From NCBI RefSeq assembly GCF_018729255.1, contig NZ_CP076062.1, positions 124,001 through 188,000 of the forward strand: a stretch of DNA of 64,000 nt. Direction: 5' to 3'. This document shows, one piece after another, positions 30,559-40,035 of the stretch (position 1 is the stretch's first letter; every line of letters begins with the position of its first letter). Under the pieces are notes generated by a model. That model made no database searches and was not told the DNA's origin. It saw only the letters and a program-made list of their open reading frames with translations. Origin of the DNA: Cupriavidus sp. EM10 (GTDB lineage: Bacteria; Pseudomonadota; Gammaproteobacteria; Burkholderiales; Burkholderiaceae). The position numbers and the translations under genes are program-made.

Positions 30559-30690
30559 ATGATGTTGCTAGCGTTTGCACTGTGTGCATTTGGAGCGGTG
30601 CTTACCGATACCAAATCCGCCCGCATTGTTCAAAGTACCATGGCCGTGGTGGGGTTCACGGGGATTGCATGTTTTATCTTGAAGCCGTAG
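30559..30690 (+). CDS. Small two-span membrane protein, 43 aa or slightly longer
   Basis: MMLLAFALCAFGAVLTDTK followed by a second hydrophobic segment (MAVVGFTGIACFILKP). ATG 30559 has no good ribosome-binding site; AGGGG lies 9 bases before an in-frame ATT a few codons earlier, so initiation there (IPNWFFGLMM) is possible. The clear pattern of two short hydrophobic helices with a polar turn supports a real gene of unknown function. Confidence 0.35.
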   Translation: MMLLAFALCAFGAVLTDTKSARIVQSTMAVVGFTGIACFILKP

Positions 30691-30803
30691 TGGCGGTGCA
30701 AGACCACTGCGGCTACGTCATCCAGCGCGACCCGCGCTGACAACAACACCGGCGCATGCGCGTCCCGCACCGGCCGGCAAGCCGGAAGACACAAAGGAGC
30801 AGC

Positions 30804-30980
30804 ATGGAGTACCAGATCGTGAAGGTGGGCGAGCCAATGGGTGTGAATGCAGCTATTACCGAGTTGATGAAGCTCGTAAATGCCGCGACTGCCAACGGCT
30901 GGAAGCCTACAGGCGGCGTTTCTATCACGATGGTTGGCGGTGTCACAGTCGGCTGCCAAGCAATGGTCCGCGAGGACTGA
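30804..30980 (+). CDS. DUF1737-like small protein, 58 aa
   Basis: MEYQIVKVGEP, then a helix and NGWKPTGGVSITM...GCQAMVRED, which matches the usual DUF1737 pattern (short strand, helix, GW-P-GG strand, QAMV end). AAAGGAGCAGC precedes ATG 30804. DUF1737 proteins are small and uncharacterised. The terminator at 31024 follows. Confidence 0.6.
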   Translation: MEYQIVKVGEPMGVNAAITELMKLVNAATANGWKPTGGVSITMVGGVTVGCQAMVRED

Positions 30981-31023
30981 GCAAACCGCCACAATTGACG
31001 CCAGCAGCGAGCGTCACGGTAGG

Positions 31024-31048
31024 GCCGCCCGTAAGGCGGCTTTTTTTA
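31024..31048 (+). terminator. Rho-independent terminator
   Basis: GCCGCC / GGCGGC stem with a CGTAA loop and seven Ts. Confidence 0.8.
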
Positions 31049-31241
31049 CGACACGCGCCCCTGCCGATAACTGTGCTTATCGGCATGGCGGCAAACACGC
31101 TTTTCCAGGCTGTGAGAGCTTATGTTAAATAATATCTGTGCTTACGCTTTGTAGACTGCAACGCCGGTCAACGCCTTTGCCTGCATCGCCGCCTGCCACC
31201 TTTGCTCTGGGGCTGTGCGCTATTAAGCTGCCCTCCGCGGG

Positions 31242-31957
31242 TCAAGCCGGTGCACCGCCTTCAGCACCTCGGCGCTTTTGCCTTACAGGGATCTGCGGCT
31301 TCAGCTTGCCAACCTGGCCGTCGAGGATAAAGTTCCGGTGGCAGAAAGCTTCAACGATCTCCATCATCGTCGCTAGTTGCTCTGGCCGCGGCTTCCAACC
31401 CCGATGTGCTGCTGCACCGCCGGCATCGGCAAGAATAGCCAACGCCTCTTTCTCCGCCTCCCCACTTTTCCGGAGACGTAAAGAGCGTTTAGTTTCTCTT
31501 GAAAAGTCTTAGCTGGGTCGATGCCCAAAAGCTCTGTCGCGCGGTCGAAAGCTGTTCTCATTCCTGTAGCAGAGAGAACCGGCAGATCAGCGTCCAAGCC
31601 GGAATACACCTCCTGTAGGATGCTGTGCAGGACATTGTCGATGGCGCCTAGCTCGTCCAGCCACGAAGGACGGATGCGTTTCAAGGGAGATGGCCAGTAC
31701 GAATATTCGGCCTCGTAAACTTCCTGTAGATGGCCGGCGGCATCGTAGTGATAATTGACGTTCTCGGAGAAGACCTCAGCACTCTGAAAGTAAACACTGT
31801 CGCAACCCCGGCATTTCAGAATGCGATAGTCAATTTGCCCCCAGATGGGATGTTCATCGTCCTGCCATTTATGTTGATAAGTGGCGACGATCTCGGCATT
31901 CTTCCCTGCCCCGCATTCAGGACAGTGTCCCTTGATTATCGTTTCTACGACGGACAT
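31242..31957 (-). CDS. DUF4145-like protein with N-terminal zinc ribbon (one frameshift)
   Basis: About 238 residues. The N-terminus has CPECGAG and KCRGCDS cysteine pairs that could bind zinc. The C-terminal part (GMRTAFDRATELLGIDPAKT, then EALAILADAGGAAAHRGWKP) is the helical signature of DUF4145, often found in or near restriction and defence genes. The frame changes near 31445, where YVSGKVG must join EKEALAIL. Start MSVVETIIKGH at 31957. It is isolated and opposite to its neighbours. Confidence 0.6.
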
Positions 31958-32127
31958 TAGTTTTTCTCTCTAGTGTTTCTAGACGAAGCCTGGGTGCACG
32001 CGACGTTCGGATCGGCGAACATTATAGACACCGCGTCGCACAGATCACATCCACCGTAGGACCAGCGCCGATACCGCGAGCCCTTTCAGACGCCGAAGAT
32101 TCCATTATCAAGACAGCGGAGGCGATC

Positions 32128-32352
32128 ATGTCCGGAAAAAACATCCATGTAGTACCCGCCGGTGAACAAGGTTGGGCCGTCGAGGCCGCTGGGGGCGGAA
32201 GGCGTGAGACTTTTGATACACAGGAAGCCGCGATTCAGGCCGGCACCGAGCGCGCCAAGGCCGACAAGGTTGAACTGCTTATCCACGGCCGCGACGGCCA
32301 GATTCGAGAGCGCAACTCCTTCGGCAACGACCCGCGTAATATCCCGGGCTAA
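32128..32352 (+). CDS. DUF2188-like protein, 74 aa
   Basis: MSGKNIHVVPAGEQGWAVEA, a helical DTQEAAIQAGTERAK segment and VELLIHGRDGQIRERNSFG ending DPRN(I)PG, the standard DUF2188 layout. These small proteins are frequent in Burkholderiales and have no known role. It lies 165 bases upstream of ku, but it has its own promoter-sized gap. Confidence 0.7.
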   Translation: MSGKNIHVVPAGEQGWAVEAAGGGRRETFDTQEAAIQAGTERAKADKVELLIHGRDGQIRERNSFGNDPRNIPG

Positions 32353-32517
32353 CCTAAGCCCTTGATCAACACTTTTCTGCCGGTGAGTTCCCCGGCGGCC
32401 CGCCTCTGCGGATGCGCTACGTCGGTGGGTGGCGGGTAAGGTAATGCGCTTTTCGCCTACTGTCGGCGACAGTTGGATTGACTACTCTGCTGGTATCCCC
32501 CATTTCAGGAGTGCAAG

Positions 32518-33420
32518 ATGGCTGCGCGCTCTATCGCCTCGCTGTCGATCAGCTTCGGTCTCGTTTCGATACCAGTAAAGGTGTTCTCCGCAACCGAGAG
32601 CAAAGCTGCGATCGGGTTCAACCTCCTGCACAAAGGGTGTGGATCTAGGTTGCGGCAACAGTACATCTGCCAGCGCGAAGGTGTGGTGGTCGATCGAGCT
32701 GACATGGTGAAAGGTTACGAGTTCGAGAAGGACAAGTACGTCATCTTCGAGCCCGATGAACTGAAAGCCCTCGAAGAAGCCACTCAGCACACCATCGACA
32801 TCATTGCCTTCATGCCGTTGGCTGCGATCGACCCAATCTACTACGACAAGGCGTACTACCTGGGGCCAGACAAACGCGGCGGCAAGCCTTACAGCCTGCT
32901 ATCGGAAGCGCTGCGCGCGACTGGCAAATGCGCGTTGGCTAAATGGAACTGGAAGGGCAAGCAATACATGGTGCAAATCCGCGTCGGCGACGATGGTCTG
33001 ATCCTGCAGCAGCTCCTTTACGCAGACGAAGTTCGCTCGATGGCGGATCTGCACGTTGAAACCGTCGGCGTGTCCAAGGCAGAACTTTCGCTCGCCGAAC
33101 AACTGATTGAGCAAAACTCGGTCGCCGGATACGAGCCGTCCGAGTACACCGACGAGGAAAAGCAACGCATCCTCGCGCAAATCGACAAAAAGATTGCAGG
33201 CCAGGACATCACGGTGGCATCCGAAGCGCCCGGGGCCGCTACCGGCGCCGAGGTCATCGATCTGATGGATGCGCTTCGAAAGAGCATTGGCTCCACTAAG
33301 GCGGCGCCTGCCGCGAAGAGCGAGGCTAAGGAAACCACTAAGGCCCCGGCGCGTCGAAGCGCGAAGCGTGCGGAGCCCGCGCCAGTTGCACCGGCAAAGA
33401 AGACAAGGAAGCAAGCGTGA
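32518..33420 (+). CDS. ku: Ku protein, DNA end-binding factor of bacterial NHEJ
   Basis: 300 residues, intact. MAARSIASLSISFGLVSIPVKVFSA (shown in part) and YICQREGVVVDRADMVKGYEF are typical of bacterial Ku, as are DIIAFMPLAAIDPIYYDKAYYL and GKCALAKWNWKGKQYM. The C-terminal 60 residues are a Lys/Ala-rich tail of the kind that modulates DNA binding. Ku forms a homodimeric ring on DNA ends and recruits LigD, which is encoded 0.8 kb downstream. Its stop overlaps the start of the HTH-TPR gene (GTGATG), so ku, HTH-TPR and ligD form one operon. Confidence 0.95.
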   Translation: MAARSIASLSISFGLVSIPVKVFSATESKAAIGFNLLHKGCGSRLRQQYICQREGVVVDRADMVKGYEFEKDKYVIFEPDELKALEEATQHTIDIIAFMPLAAIDPIYYDKAYYLGPDKRGGKPYSLLSEALRATGKCALAKWNWKGKQYMVQIRVGDDGLILQQLLYADEVRSMADLHVETVGVSKAELSLAEQLIEQNSVAGYEPSEYTDEEKQRILAQIDKKIAGQDITVASEAPGAATGAEVIDLMDALRKSIGSTKAAPAAKSEAKETTKAPARRSAKRAEPAPVAPAKKTRKQA

Positions 33421-34214
33421 TGCGTACCTACTCCTTACGCGAGGTCCTTGACCTTATCGGCATACCGCGAAGCGCTGTAATGGGCCTCGTCGCCGCCGGA
33501 GTGGTCGCGCCTGAGCGAGGCGGACATGGCGAGTATTGTTTTGGCTTCCGCGATCTGGTTGTGTTGCGGACCGCCGCGGCGTTACGGAAATCGCATATCT
33601 CCGCAGGCCGCATCAAGGAGTCGTTGCTTCGTACCAAAGCTATCACCGACAGCGCGTCTGCTGCGTCGTTGCGTGCCGAAGGTCGAAACATCGTAGCCCG
33701 CGCCAGAGGCGACGAGTGGCTGGCAGACTCCGGGCAAATGCGGTTTCAGCTATCGCAAACACGGGAACCCGCTGACGTCGTCACGCATCGGGATAACGAC
33801 GCGACAGAAGCATACCGGCTCTACGAGGCCGGCAGGCTATTCGAACGGCAAGCGCGGCATGCGGAGGCTGAGGACGCTTACCGCAAGGCGCTTAAGCTCG
33901 ATCCCTCATTGCACGCGGCGTGGGTAGACCTCAGTGCTTTGCTTTGCGACCATGGCAATTGTGGAGAAGCATTAAGGCTGCTGGCAGAGGCACGTATTCG
34001 ATTTCCGGAAAGTACCGCACTGCTCTTCAATCAGGCACTGGCATTGGAAGACCTCGGTGATTGCATTGGCGCGCAGCATGCCTACCACGATTGCCTGCGT
34101 CTAGACCCATTGAATGCCGATGCCCATTTCAACCTGGGCCGACTGTACGACTGCGCGGGTCGCCCTCAGGAGGCTTTGCGCCACTATAACCAGTATCGGA
34201 TGATCACGAACTGA
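33417..34214 (+). CDS. MerR-type HTH protein with TPR repeats
   Basis: 265 residues. Residues 1-75 form a MerR-like winged helix (TYSLREVLDLIGIPRSAVMG, then FGFRDLVVLRTAAAL). Residues 130-260 contain tetratricopeptide repeats (AYRLYEAGRLFERQARHAEAE, AWVDLSALLCDHGNCGEAL, AHFNLGRLYDCAGRPQEAL). The gene overlaps ku and is followed by ligD after 17 bases, so it probably regulates or scaffolds the NHEJ machinery. Such HTH-TPR genes are seen beside ku/ligD in beta-proteobacteria. There is no enzymatic motif. Confidence 0.8.
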   Translation: MMRTYSLREVLDLIGIPRSAVMGLVAAGVVAPERGGHGEYCFGFRDLVVLRTAAALRKSHISAGRIKESLLRTKAITDSASAASLRAEGRNIVARARGDEWLADSGQMRFQLSQTREPADVVTHRDNDATEAYRLYEAGRLFERQARHAEAEDAYRKALKLDPSLHAAWVDLSALLCDHGNCGEALRLLAEARIRFPESTALLFNQALALEDLGDCIGAQHAYHDCLRLDPLNADAHFNLGRLYDCAGRPQEALRHYNQYRMITN

Positions 34215-34231
34215 GACAGGGAGTCGAGGGC

Positions 34232-36704
34232 ATGACATCCCGCACGCGTACCCTCGACCGATACGACCAAAAGCGCGACTTCTCAATCACGCCCGAGCCG
34301 TCCGGTCGCGCCAGGCGCACCCGAAGCGAGGCACGCGCCCTAACCTTCGTTATCCAGAAACACTGGGCTCGACGCCTTCACTACGATTTCCGGCTAGAGC
34401 TTGACGGCGTATTGCTCAGTTGGGCAGTACCCAAGGGGCCCAGCTTCGACCCCGCGGAGAAGCGCATCGCGATCCATGTCGAGGACCACCCACTGGATTA
34501 CGCGACGTTCGAGGGTGACATTCCTCGCGGCCAATATGGCGCCGGCTCGGTCATCGTCTGGGACCGCGGAACGTGGCAGCCAGTCGGCGATCCGCACCAA
34601 GGTCTCGTGGACGGCAAGCTCCTTTTCGACTTGCATGGCCGCAAGCTGGCTGGGCGGTGGGAACTGGTGCGCATCGCGAAGCCCGGCGACAAATCCGAGC
34701 AATGGATCCTGTTCAAGAAACGCGACGCCTGGGCGCGCCCCTTATCGGATTTCGACGTACTGACCGCCATGCCCGATAGCGTGTCGGCGGAGCCAGATCT
34801 CGCCTCCCTCACGCTGTTAGCGAATGGCGACACGAGCAACAGCGTCCAGAACGCACCGCGTTCCGGGCTTCCTGCCCAGCTCGCGCCGCAGCTTGCAACG
34901 CTTTCGCCCACCGTACCGGTCGGGCCTGAATGGATCATCGAGACAAAGTTCGACGGCTATCGTCTTTTGGCCCGCATACAGCATGGGGTAGTGAGACTTT
35001 TCACGCGAAACGGTCACGATTGGACCAGCAAGTTCCGGACGCTCGCGCGGGATCTGTCGACGCTGCATATCGAGGAGGCGTGGCTGGACGGCGAAATAGT
35101 GGTGCTACGAAACGACCTGCCTGACTTCAACGCCCTCCAGAACGCGATCAACGCGAACCGCAACGACGAGATCGTCTATTTCCTGTTCGACATTCCATAC
35201 TGGAACGGCCGCGACCTTCGGCAGCTGCGCCTAGACGCCCGACGGGCACACCTTGCGACGATTCTTGCTGAGTGCCCCAGTAGGCTACGGTTCAGCGATG
35301 CTTTCGATGCGCCCGCGCCGCAAATGTTCAAGGCTGCCTGCGAACTGCAACTTGAGGGACTAATGTTCAAGCGCGCCGACGCGCCATACGTATCTGCCCG
35401 CACACCCACCTGGCTCAAGGCTAAGTGCAAGCTCCGGCAGGAGTTCGTCGTGGGGGCTACTCCGAAAGGTCAGGCGGGGGCGACGAAGTGGGCAAGCTTT
35501 ACCTGGGCGTGTACGACGGCAGGGAGCTTCGCTACGTCGGTGGAGTTGGTACTGGATGGGACGGCGCGACTGCAGCAGAGCTGCGTCGGAGTCTGGAAAA
35601 GTCTGTGGTACCGGACATGCCGTTCGACATTTACACGAAAGCCAAGCGCTGGGCCGTGGCGGCGATGGCCCGGTCCACTGGGTAAAGCCAAAGATGGTGG
35701 TGGAGGTCGAATTCTCCGAGTGGACTCCCGAGGGTCACGTCCGTCACGCGTCCTTCAAGGGTGTTCGCAAGGACAAGCCACCGATGCAGATCCGCCGCGA
35801 GGCCATTCAGACCGCGGTGGCGCCGCAGGGTGTGACTTCGGTGAAGGTCACAAGTCCCGGCCGTGTCATTGACGAAAGCAGCGGGATCACGAAGCTCGAG
35901 CTGGTGCGCTACTACGAGAGCATTTCGGAAAGAATGCTGCCGCACTTGAAGGACCGCCCACTTTCACTGGTGCGCGCGCCTGAAGGCATCGGAAAACCAC
36001 AGTTTTTCCAGAAGCACGCAGAGACCGCTATTCCCGGACTGACGGAGCTGCCGGCGTCCTTGTGGCCCGGCCACGGCTCGCTGCTCGCTGCGAACTCCCC
36101 GGAAGCGATTGTCGCAGCCGCGCAGATGAACGTGATCGAATTCCACACCTGGAACTCCGTTGCACGTCGCATCGATACCCCTGACCGCTTCATTCTCGAC
36201 CTAGACCCGGGCGAAGGGGTCTCCTGGCTCACGATGCAGGAAGCCGCGCTGCTCGTTAAGACGCTGCTCGACGAGCTGGGCCTGCGTTCCTGGCTGAAGA
36301 CCAGCGGTGGCAAAGGCCTGCATGTGGTCGTCCCTTTGACGGGGCGGCAGAACTACGAAACGGTGAAGGATTTCTCTCGCGCCATCGTGCTGCACATCGC
36401 GTCTGTTCTACCGGAGCGCTTTAGCTCGAAATCGGGGCCGGCCAACCGCAAGGGCAAGATCTTCGTCGACTACTTGCGGAATGGCCATGCTCAGACGACG
36501 GCCGCTGCGTTCTCCGCACGGGCTAGGCCCGGCATGGGCGTATCGATACCTATACCGTGGGAAGGGCTGCAAGACATCAAAAGCGGAGCCAACTGGAATA
36601 TTCGCAACGCCCGTGAGTATCTGAGCTTCGAGCGCGAGGACCCTTGGCGAGACTTTTGGTCGACAAGACAATCGGTGGCGAGAGGTATCAAGCTGTTGCG
36701 CTGA
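34232..36704 (+). CDS. ligD: Multifunctional ATP-dependent DNA ligase D (two frameshifts)
   Basis: About 824 residues in the order phosphoesterase, ligase, polymerase. The phosphoesterase part contains QKHWARRLHYDFRLELDGVL and IPRGQYGAGSVIVWD. The ligase lysine is in WIIETKFDGYRLLAR (near residue 236). The polymerase domain starts near residue 550 (GITKLELVRYYESIS) and includes FILDLDPGEGVSW and KTSGGKGLHVVVPL. One base is missing in the G run near 35453 (EFVVGGYSERSGGG) and one near 35675 (GPVHWVKPKMVVEV). LigD fills, trims and seals ends held by Ku. Confidence 0.92.
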
Positions 36705-36758
36705 GGGCGCGTCGCATTCTGAGGCGGCTTCCCCTCGGCGGTCCTTTCTGCTGGCAGC

Positions 36759-36974
36759 CTACTTCTGCCGTGCCGCCGAGACTCTGCGGCGCATCGCGGT
36801 CTGAAACGAGACCGGTACACCGGGGTAGATGGTGACAGCCCAATCCCACGCCGCACTTGCCTCGGTGAAGCGCTGACTTCTGCCAGCAGTGCCGTCCGCG
36901 AACAGCGGCGTGGCGTGCCAGTTCTCTCTAATTGGAAGCACGGACACACGGCGAACTTGCTTGACATGATCCAT
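36759..36974 (-). CDS. Hypothetical protein, 71 aa
   Basis: MDHVKQVRRVSVLPIRENW start with GGAG upstream at 36974. The middle (FTEASAAWDWAVTIYPGVPVSF) is aromatic-rich, and the end is basic (RRRVSAARQK). The composition resembles small DUF2188-like proteins, but I cannot place it. It lies between ligD and the NucS-like gene, on the minus strand, 55 bases downstream of the latter. Confidence 0.5.
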   Translation of the reverse strand: MDHVKQVRRVSVLPIRENWHATPLFADGTAGRSQRFTEASAAWDWAVTIYPGVPVSFQTAMRRRVSAARQK

Positions 36975-37029
36975 TGTTAATGCTCCACCCGTTGCTGGTG
37001 ATTGCCACGACGAAGAAGACGCCGGGTGT

Positions 37030-37734
37030 TTAATCGTCGACAGCAATGGAATCAAAAGCAAACTGGACGCGATACCGGACCAGCTCAAGATTTTTCACGG
37101 CCTCCGCCGCGTAGCGAACCGGCTCCGGAAAGTCGCCGGCGATGAGCATCCCGCGAGGCGGCTTCTTGTCTTGGCGAGCGTACCAGCCAAGGTAGCGGGC
37201 GATCTGCCCCACCGCGGCGTCTTTGGCATCCCCCACCTTTAATTCGATGACGACGCGGCGGCCGTTTGCATCTTCCGCAAGGATGTCCACGCGGCCGACA
37301 TCGATCACAACTTGCCGCTCCACGAATCGCAATCCCTTCTCGAGCGTGCCAAGATTGCGAATCAAATGTTCTTCCACATCCCGCTCGAAGCTTATAGAAG
37401 CCTCGATGCGCTGTTCGATCGCATCGACGGTTTCGACTTCCTGTTCGATCAACGGGTCTTCACCAACCGGTGCCCACACGTTGGGACCGTGCTTGCTCTC
37501 GTCGTAGATAAAGAAGCGCCCATCGTCGGCGCGATAGAGAAACTTCTCTGCCGACTTGTGATGCAGATATGCCCTCGGCTGATTCACGGCGCAGCCATAG
37601 AGATGCGCGGTTAGCGTGCCGGGTGTCCATTTGTCCGGGTATGCAGCGTTGATATGGTCGCGAATCTCGCGCGACGTGACACCGGTGGGCGAGGATTCAA
37701 CGAAGTGGCGGACAGCACCTGCCATGGTGGTCAT
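37030..37734 (-). CDS. NucS-like (DUF91) endonuclease-fold protein
   Basis: 234 residues from MTTMAGAVRHFVES (ATG 37734, AGGAA upstream). The C-terminal domain LIRNLGTLEKGLRFVERQVV, GRVDILAEDANGRRVVIELKVG, AVGQIARYLGWYARQ carries the D...ELK nuclease core and the GQI-RY-GW motif of NucS, which cuts mismatched or branched DNA. The N-terminal 90 residues look like a winged-helix domain (TGVTSREIRDHINAAYP). It lies inside a DNA-repair cluster, divergent from the SOS mutasome. NucS-like proteins with an added HTH are often unassigned restriction or repair enzymes. Confidence 0.7.
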   Translation of the reverse strand: MTTMAGAVRHFVESSPTGVTSREIRDHINAAYPDKWTPGTLTAHLYGCAVNQPRAYLHHKSAEKFLYRADDGRFFIYDESKHGPNVWAPVGEDPLIEQEVETVDAIEQRIEASISFERDVEEHLIRNLGTLEKGLRFVERQVVIDVGRVDILAEDANGRRVVIELKVGDAKDAAVGQIARYLGWYARQDKKPPRGMLIAGDFPEPVRYAAEAVKNLELVRYRVQFAFDSIAVDD

Positions 37735-37899
37735 GGGAATTCCTGATTCGTTCGAAGTTGTCAGAAGGGTGATCAAAATCTAAGAGCCGCACGGCACCTA
37801 ATGGTGTCATCGGCTCGAGCCGCGAATTGTTAAGGCGGCCGCACTCGGGCTTACCGAGACGTGTCCAGTCAGTCTCTTCTATCAAAAGAGGTGGAAATA

Positions 37900-37915
37900 C
37901 TGTATGGATATACAG
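37900..37915 (+). promoter_or_regulatory. LexA (SOS) box
   Basis: CTGTATGGATATACAG matches the consensus CTGT-N8-ACAG exactly, 25 bases upstream of the imuA start. The mutasome operon is therefore expected to be DNA-damage inducible. Confidence 0.9.
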
Positions 37916-37940
37916 TACACTTATCCGGACGGAGACCATC

Positions 37941-38543
37941 ATGCTAACCGTCGAACCCGAAGCAATCCACCCTGCACTTTGGCGAGCCGCTCAGTTGGCT
38001 CGCAGTTCCGTACGCACAGTGCCTGCCGGCGACAAATCCCTGTCGTTGGAACTGCCCGGTGGCGGCTGGCCGATCGGAACGCTGGTCGAAATGCTGGTCC
38101 AGCAGCCGGGCATCGGAGAACTGAGTCTGCTGCGCCCTGCTCTGCTGGCTAGCGTCACGCGGCCGATCGCGCTCGTGATGCCGCCTCATACTCCGCAAGC
38201 ACACGCGCTCGCGAACTGGGGCATCGCGCCAGAGCGTCTGATGTGGATTCGCGCGCAGCGCACTGCCGATGTGTTGTGGGCGACTGAGCAGCTGCTTCGC
38301 GCCGGAACCTGTAGCGCCGTTCTTCTCTGGCAGCAGCACGTCCGCAACGACGCGCTGCGCCGACTCAACCTCGCAGCGCAGTCCGGTGAAACGTTCTTCT
38401 GCATGGTGCGGCCGCTAGCCTGCGCCCGCGATGCTTCACCTGCCCCACTACGTGTCGCCGTTGCTCCCGCTGCCGGTGGCGTCGAGCTCACCTTCATCAA
38501 ACGCCGCGGCCCGCAACGAGACGAGCCGCTTTTCGTCCCCTGA
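37941..38543 (+). CDS. imuA: ImuA, RecA-like component of the mutasome
   Basis: 200 residues, intact. MLTVEPEAIHPALWRAAQLA start, then LELPGGGWPIGTLVEMLVQQPGIGE, typical of ImuA (SulA/RecA-like fold) in which the P-loop is degenerate. ALANWGIAPERLMWIRA and ATEQLLRAGTCSAVLLWQ are also conserved. ImuA works with ImuB and DnaE2 in error-prone translesion synthesis. The LexA box lies directly upstream and imuB starts 27 bases downstream. Confidence 0.88.
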   Translation: MLTVEPEAIHPALWRAAQLARSSVRTVPAGDKSLSLELPGGGWPIGTLVEMLVQQPGIGELSLLRPALLASVTRPIALVMPPHTPQAHALANWGIAPERLMWIRAQRTADVLWATEQLLRAGTCSAVLLWQQHVRNDALRRLNLAAQSGETFFCMVRPLACARDASPAPLRVAVAPAAGGVELTFIKRRGPQRDEPLFVP

Positions 38544-38570
38544 CACCGTCGCCGATCCTGCTTCATCGCC

Positions 38571-40032
38571 ATGCCGTACCTGTGGATCTGCCTGCGCCTG
38601 CCCCGCTTGTCCTCGAAGTGTTCCGGCCGAGCTGGTCCACTGAGCTGGCCGTCGCGGTCATGGAAAAAGAGCGCGTCTACGCTGCCACTTCCCTCGCTGC
38701 TTCCGCTGGCGTGCGGATGAACATGCGGCGCGGTGGCGTGCAAACGGTTGCGCCCCACACCCTGATGCTTGATCGGGCACCAGAAAAAGAAGCGGAGGCG
38801 CTTCGGCGTGTTGCGATCGCCTTGCTGCAGTTCTCCCCGAACTTGATTGAGGCGGAGGAGGAATCGGTTCTGGTCGAGGTATCGACGAGTCTGCGCCTGT
38901 TCGGCGGTGTTCGGCGACTGCGATCGCGTATTCGCGATACCGCGCACACCATGGGATTCTCGGCGGACATCGGCTGCGCACCGACGGCACAAGCCGCCTG
39001 GCTGCATGCGCGGGCGGGCGGCGGCACATCGCTGAAGATTGATCGCTTCGCGCGGAGGATGGACAAGCTGCCTGTCGGATTGCTTCCTCCGGCCCGCCCC
39101 ATCGCAGAATGGCTCGACGGGCTCGGCTGTCGCACGCTCGCGCAGCTGCGGCGGCTGCCCCGAGCTGGCCTGCAGCGCCGATGCGGCAAAGCTCTCAACG
39201 AAACGCTCGACCGCGCCCTCGGCGAAGCCGCCGAGGTGTTCGACTGGCTGGAAGCGCCACCGACCTTCACCGCACGGGTGGAATTACCCGACCGGATCGA
39301 GCACGCAGACACCATCCTCGCCTATGGTCAAAGTCTGATTGCCCAACTGATCGGGTGGCTGGTGTCACAGCACCTTGCGGTCACCCGTCTGCAGTTCGAG
39401 CTCGAGCACGAGCGAGGACGAGAGGCGATCGCGCCGACGGTCATGGATGTTTCGCTCGCAGAACCGAGCTGGAGCGATGGGCACCTCGTCCGTCTGTTGC
39501 GCGAGCGACTAGGTCGGCTGGAGCTCGTTGCACCGACGATCGCTGTCCGACTCACGGTGACGGATGTGCAGCCACTGGCTCCCCCAGCGAATCGCTTTTT
39601 CCCGAGCCCGGCGGCAATCCCGAGGATCATGCCCGCGTCATGGAACTGCTGACGGCGCGCCTGGGCGCAGACAATATCCTTCGCCCGGAGCCGGTACCGG
39701 ATTATCGGCCAGAGGTCGCCAACAGCTGGGTGCCGGCAGTTGGCAAGCCCCCGCGGCCAACGGCGTTGCCGCCCCTGCCCCGCCCTACGTGGCTGCTGGA
39801 CAAGCCCATCGCTCTGCTCATGCGTGACCACCGACCGTTCTACGGCTCGCCGCTGCGCATCGTGTCGCCGCCCGAGCGCATCGAGGCAGGCTGGTGGGAC
39901 GGGCAATTGCAGACCCGCGATTACTACGTTGCGGAAGGCCGCGACCATAGCTTCTACTGGATCTATCAGGAGCGCATGGGCAGCCGCGAGGGCGACGAGT
40001 CGCGATGGTATCTGCACGGCCTCTTTGGATGA
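38571..40032 (+). CDS. imuB: ImuB, Y-family polymerase-like mutasome adaptor (two frameshifts)
   Basis: About 487 residues. It starts MPYLWICLRLPRL at 38571; one base missing near 38610 joins it to VLEVFRPSWSTELAVA. EVSTSLRLFGGVRRLRSRIR and RPIAEWLDGLGCRTLAQLRRLP are typical of ImuB. One base missing near 39590 joins PLAPP to SESLFPEPGGNPEDH. The C-terminus ends with GQLQTRDYYVAEGRDHSFYW, again as in ImuB. ImuB is not catalytic; it bridges ImuA, DnaE2 and the sliding clamp. dnaE2 starts three bases after the stop. Confidence 0.88.
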
Positions 40033-40035
40033 GCC

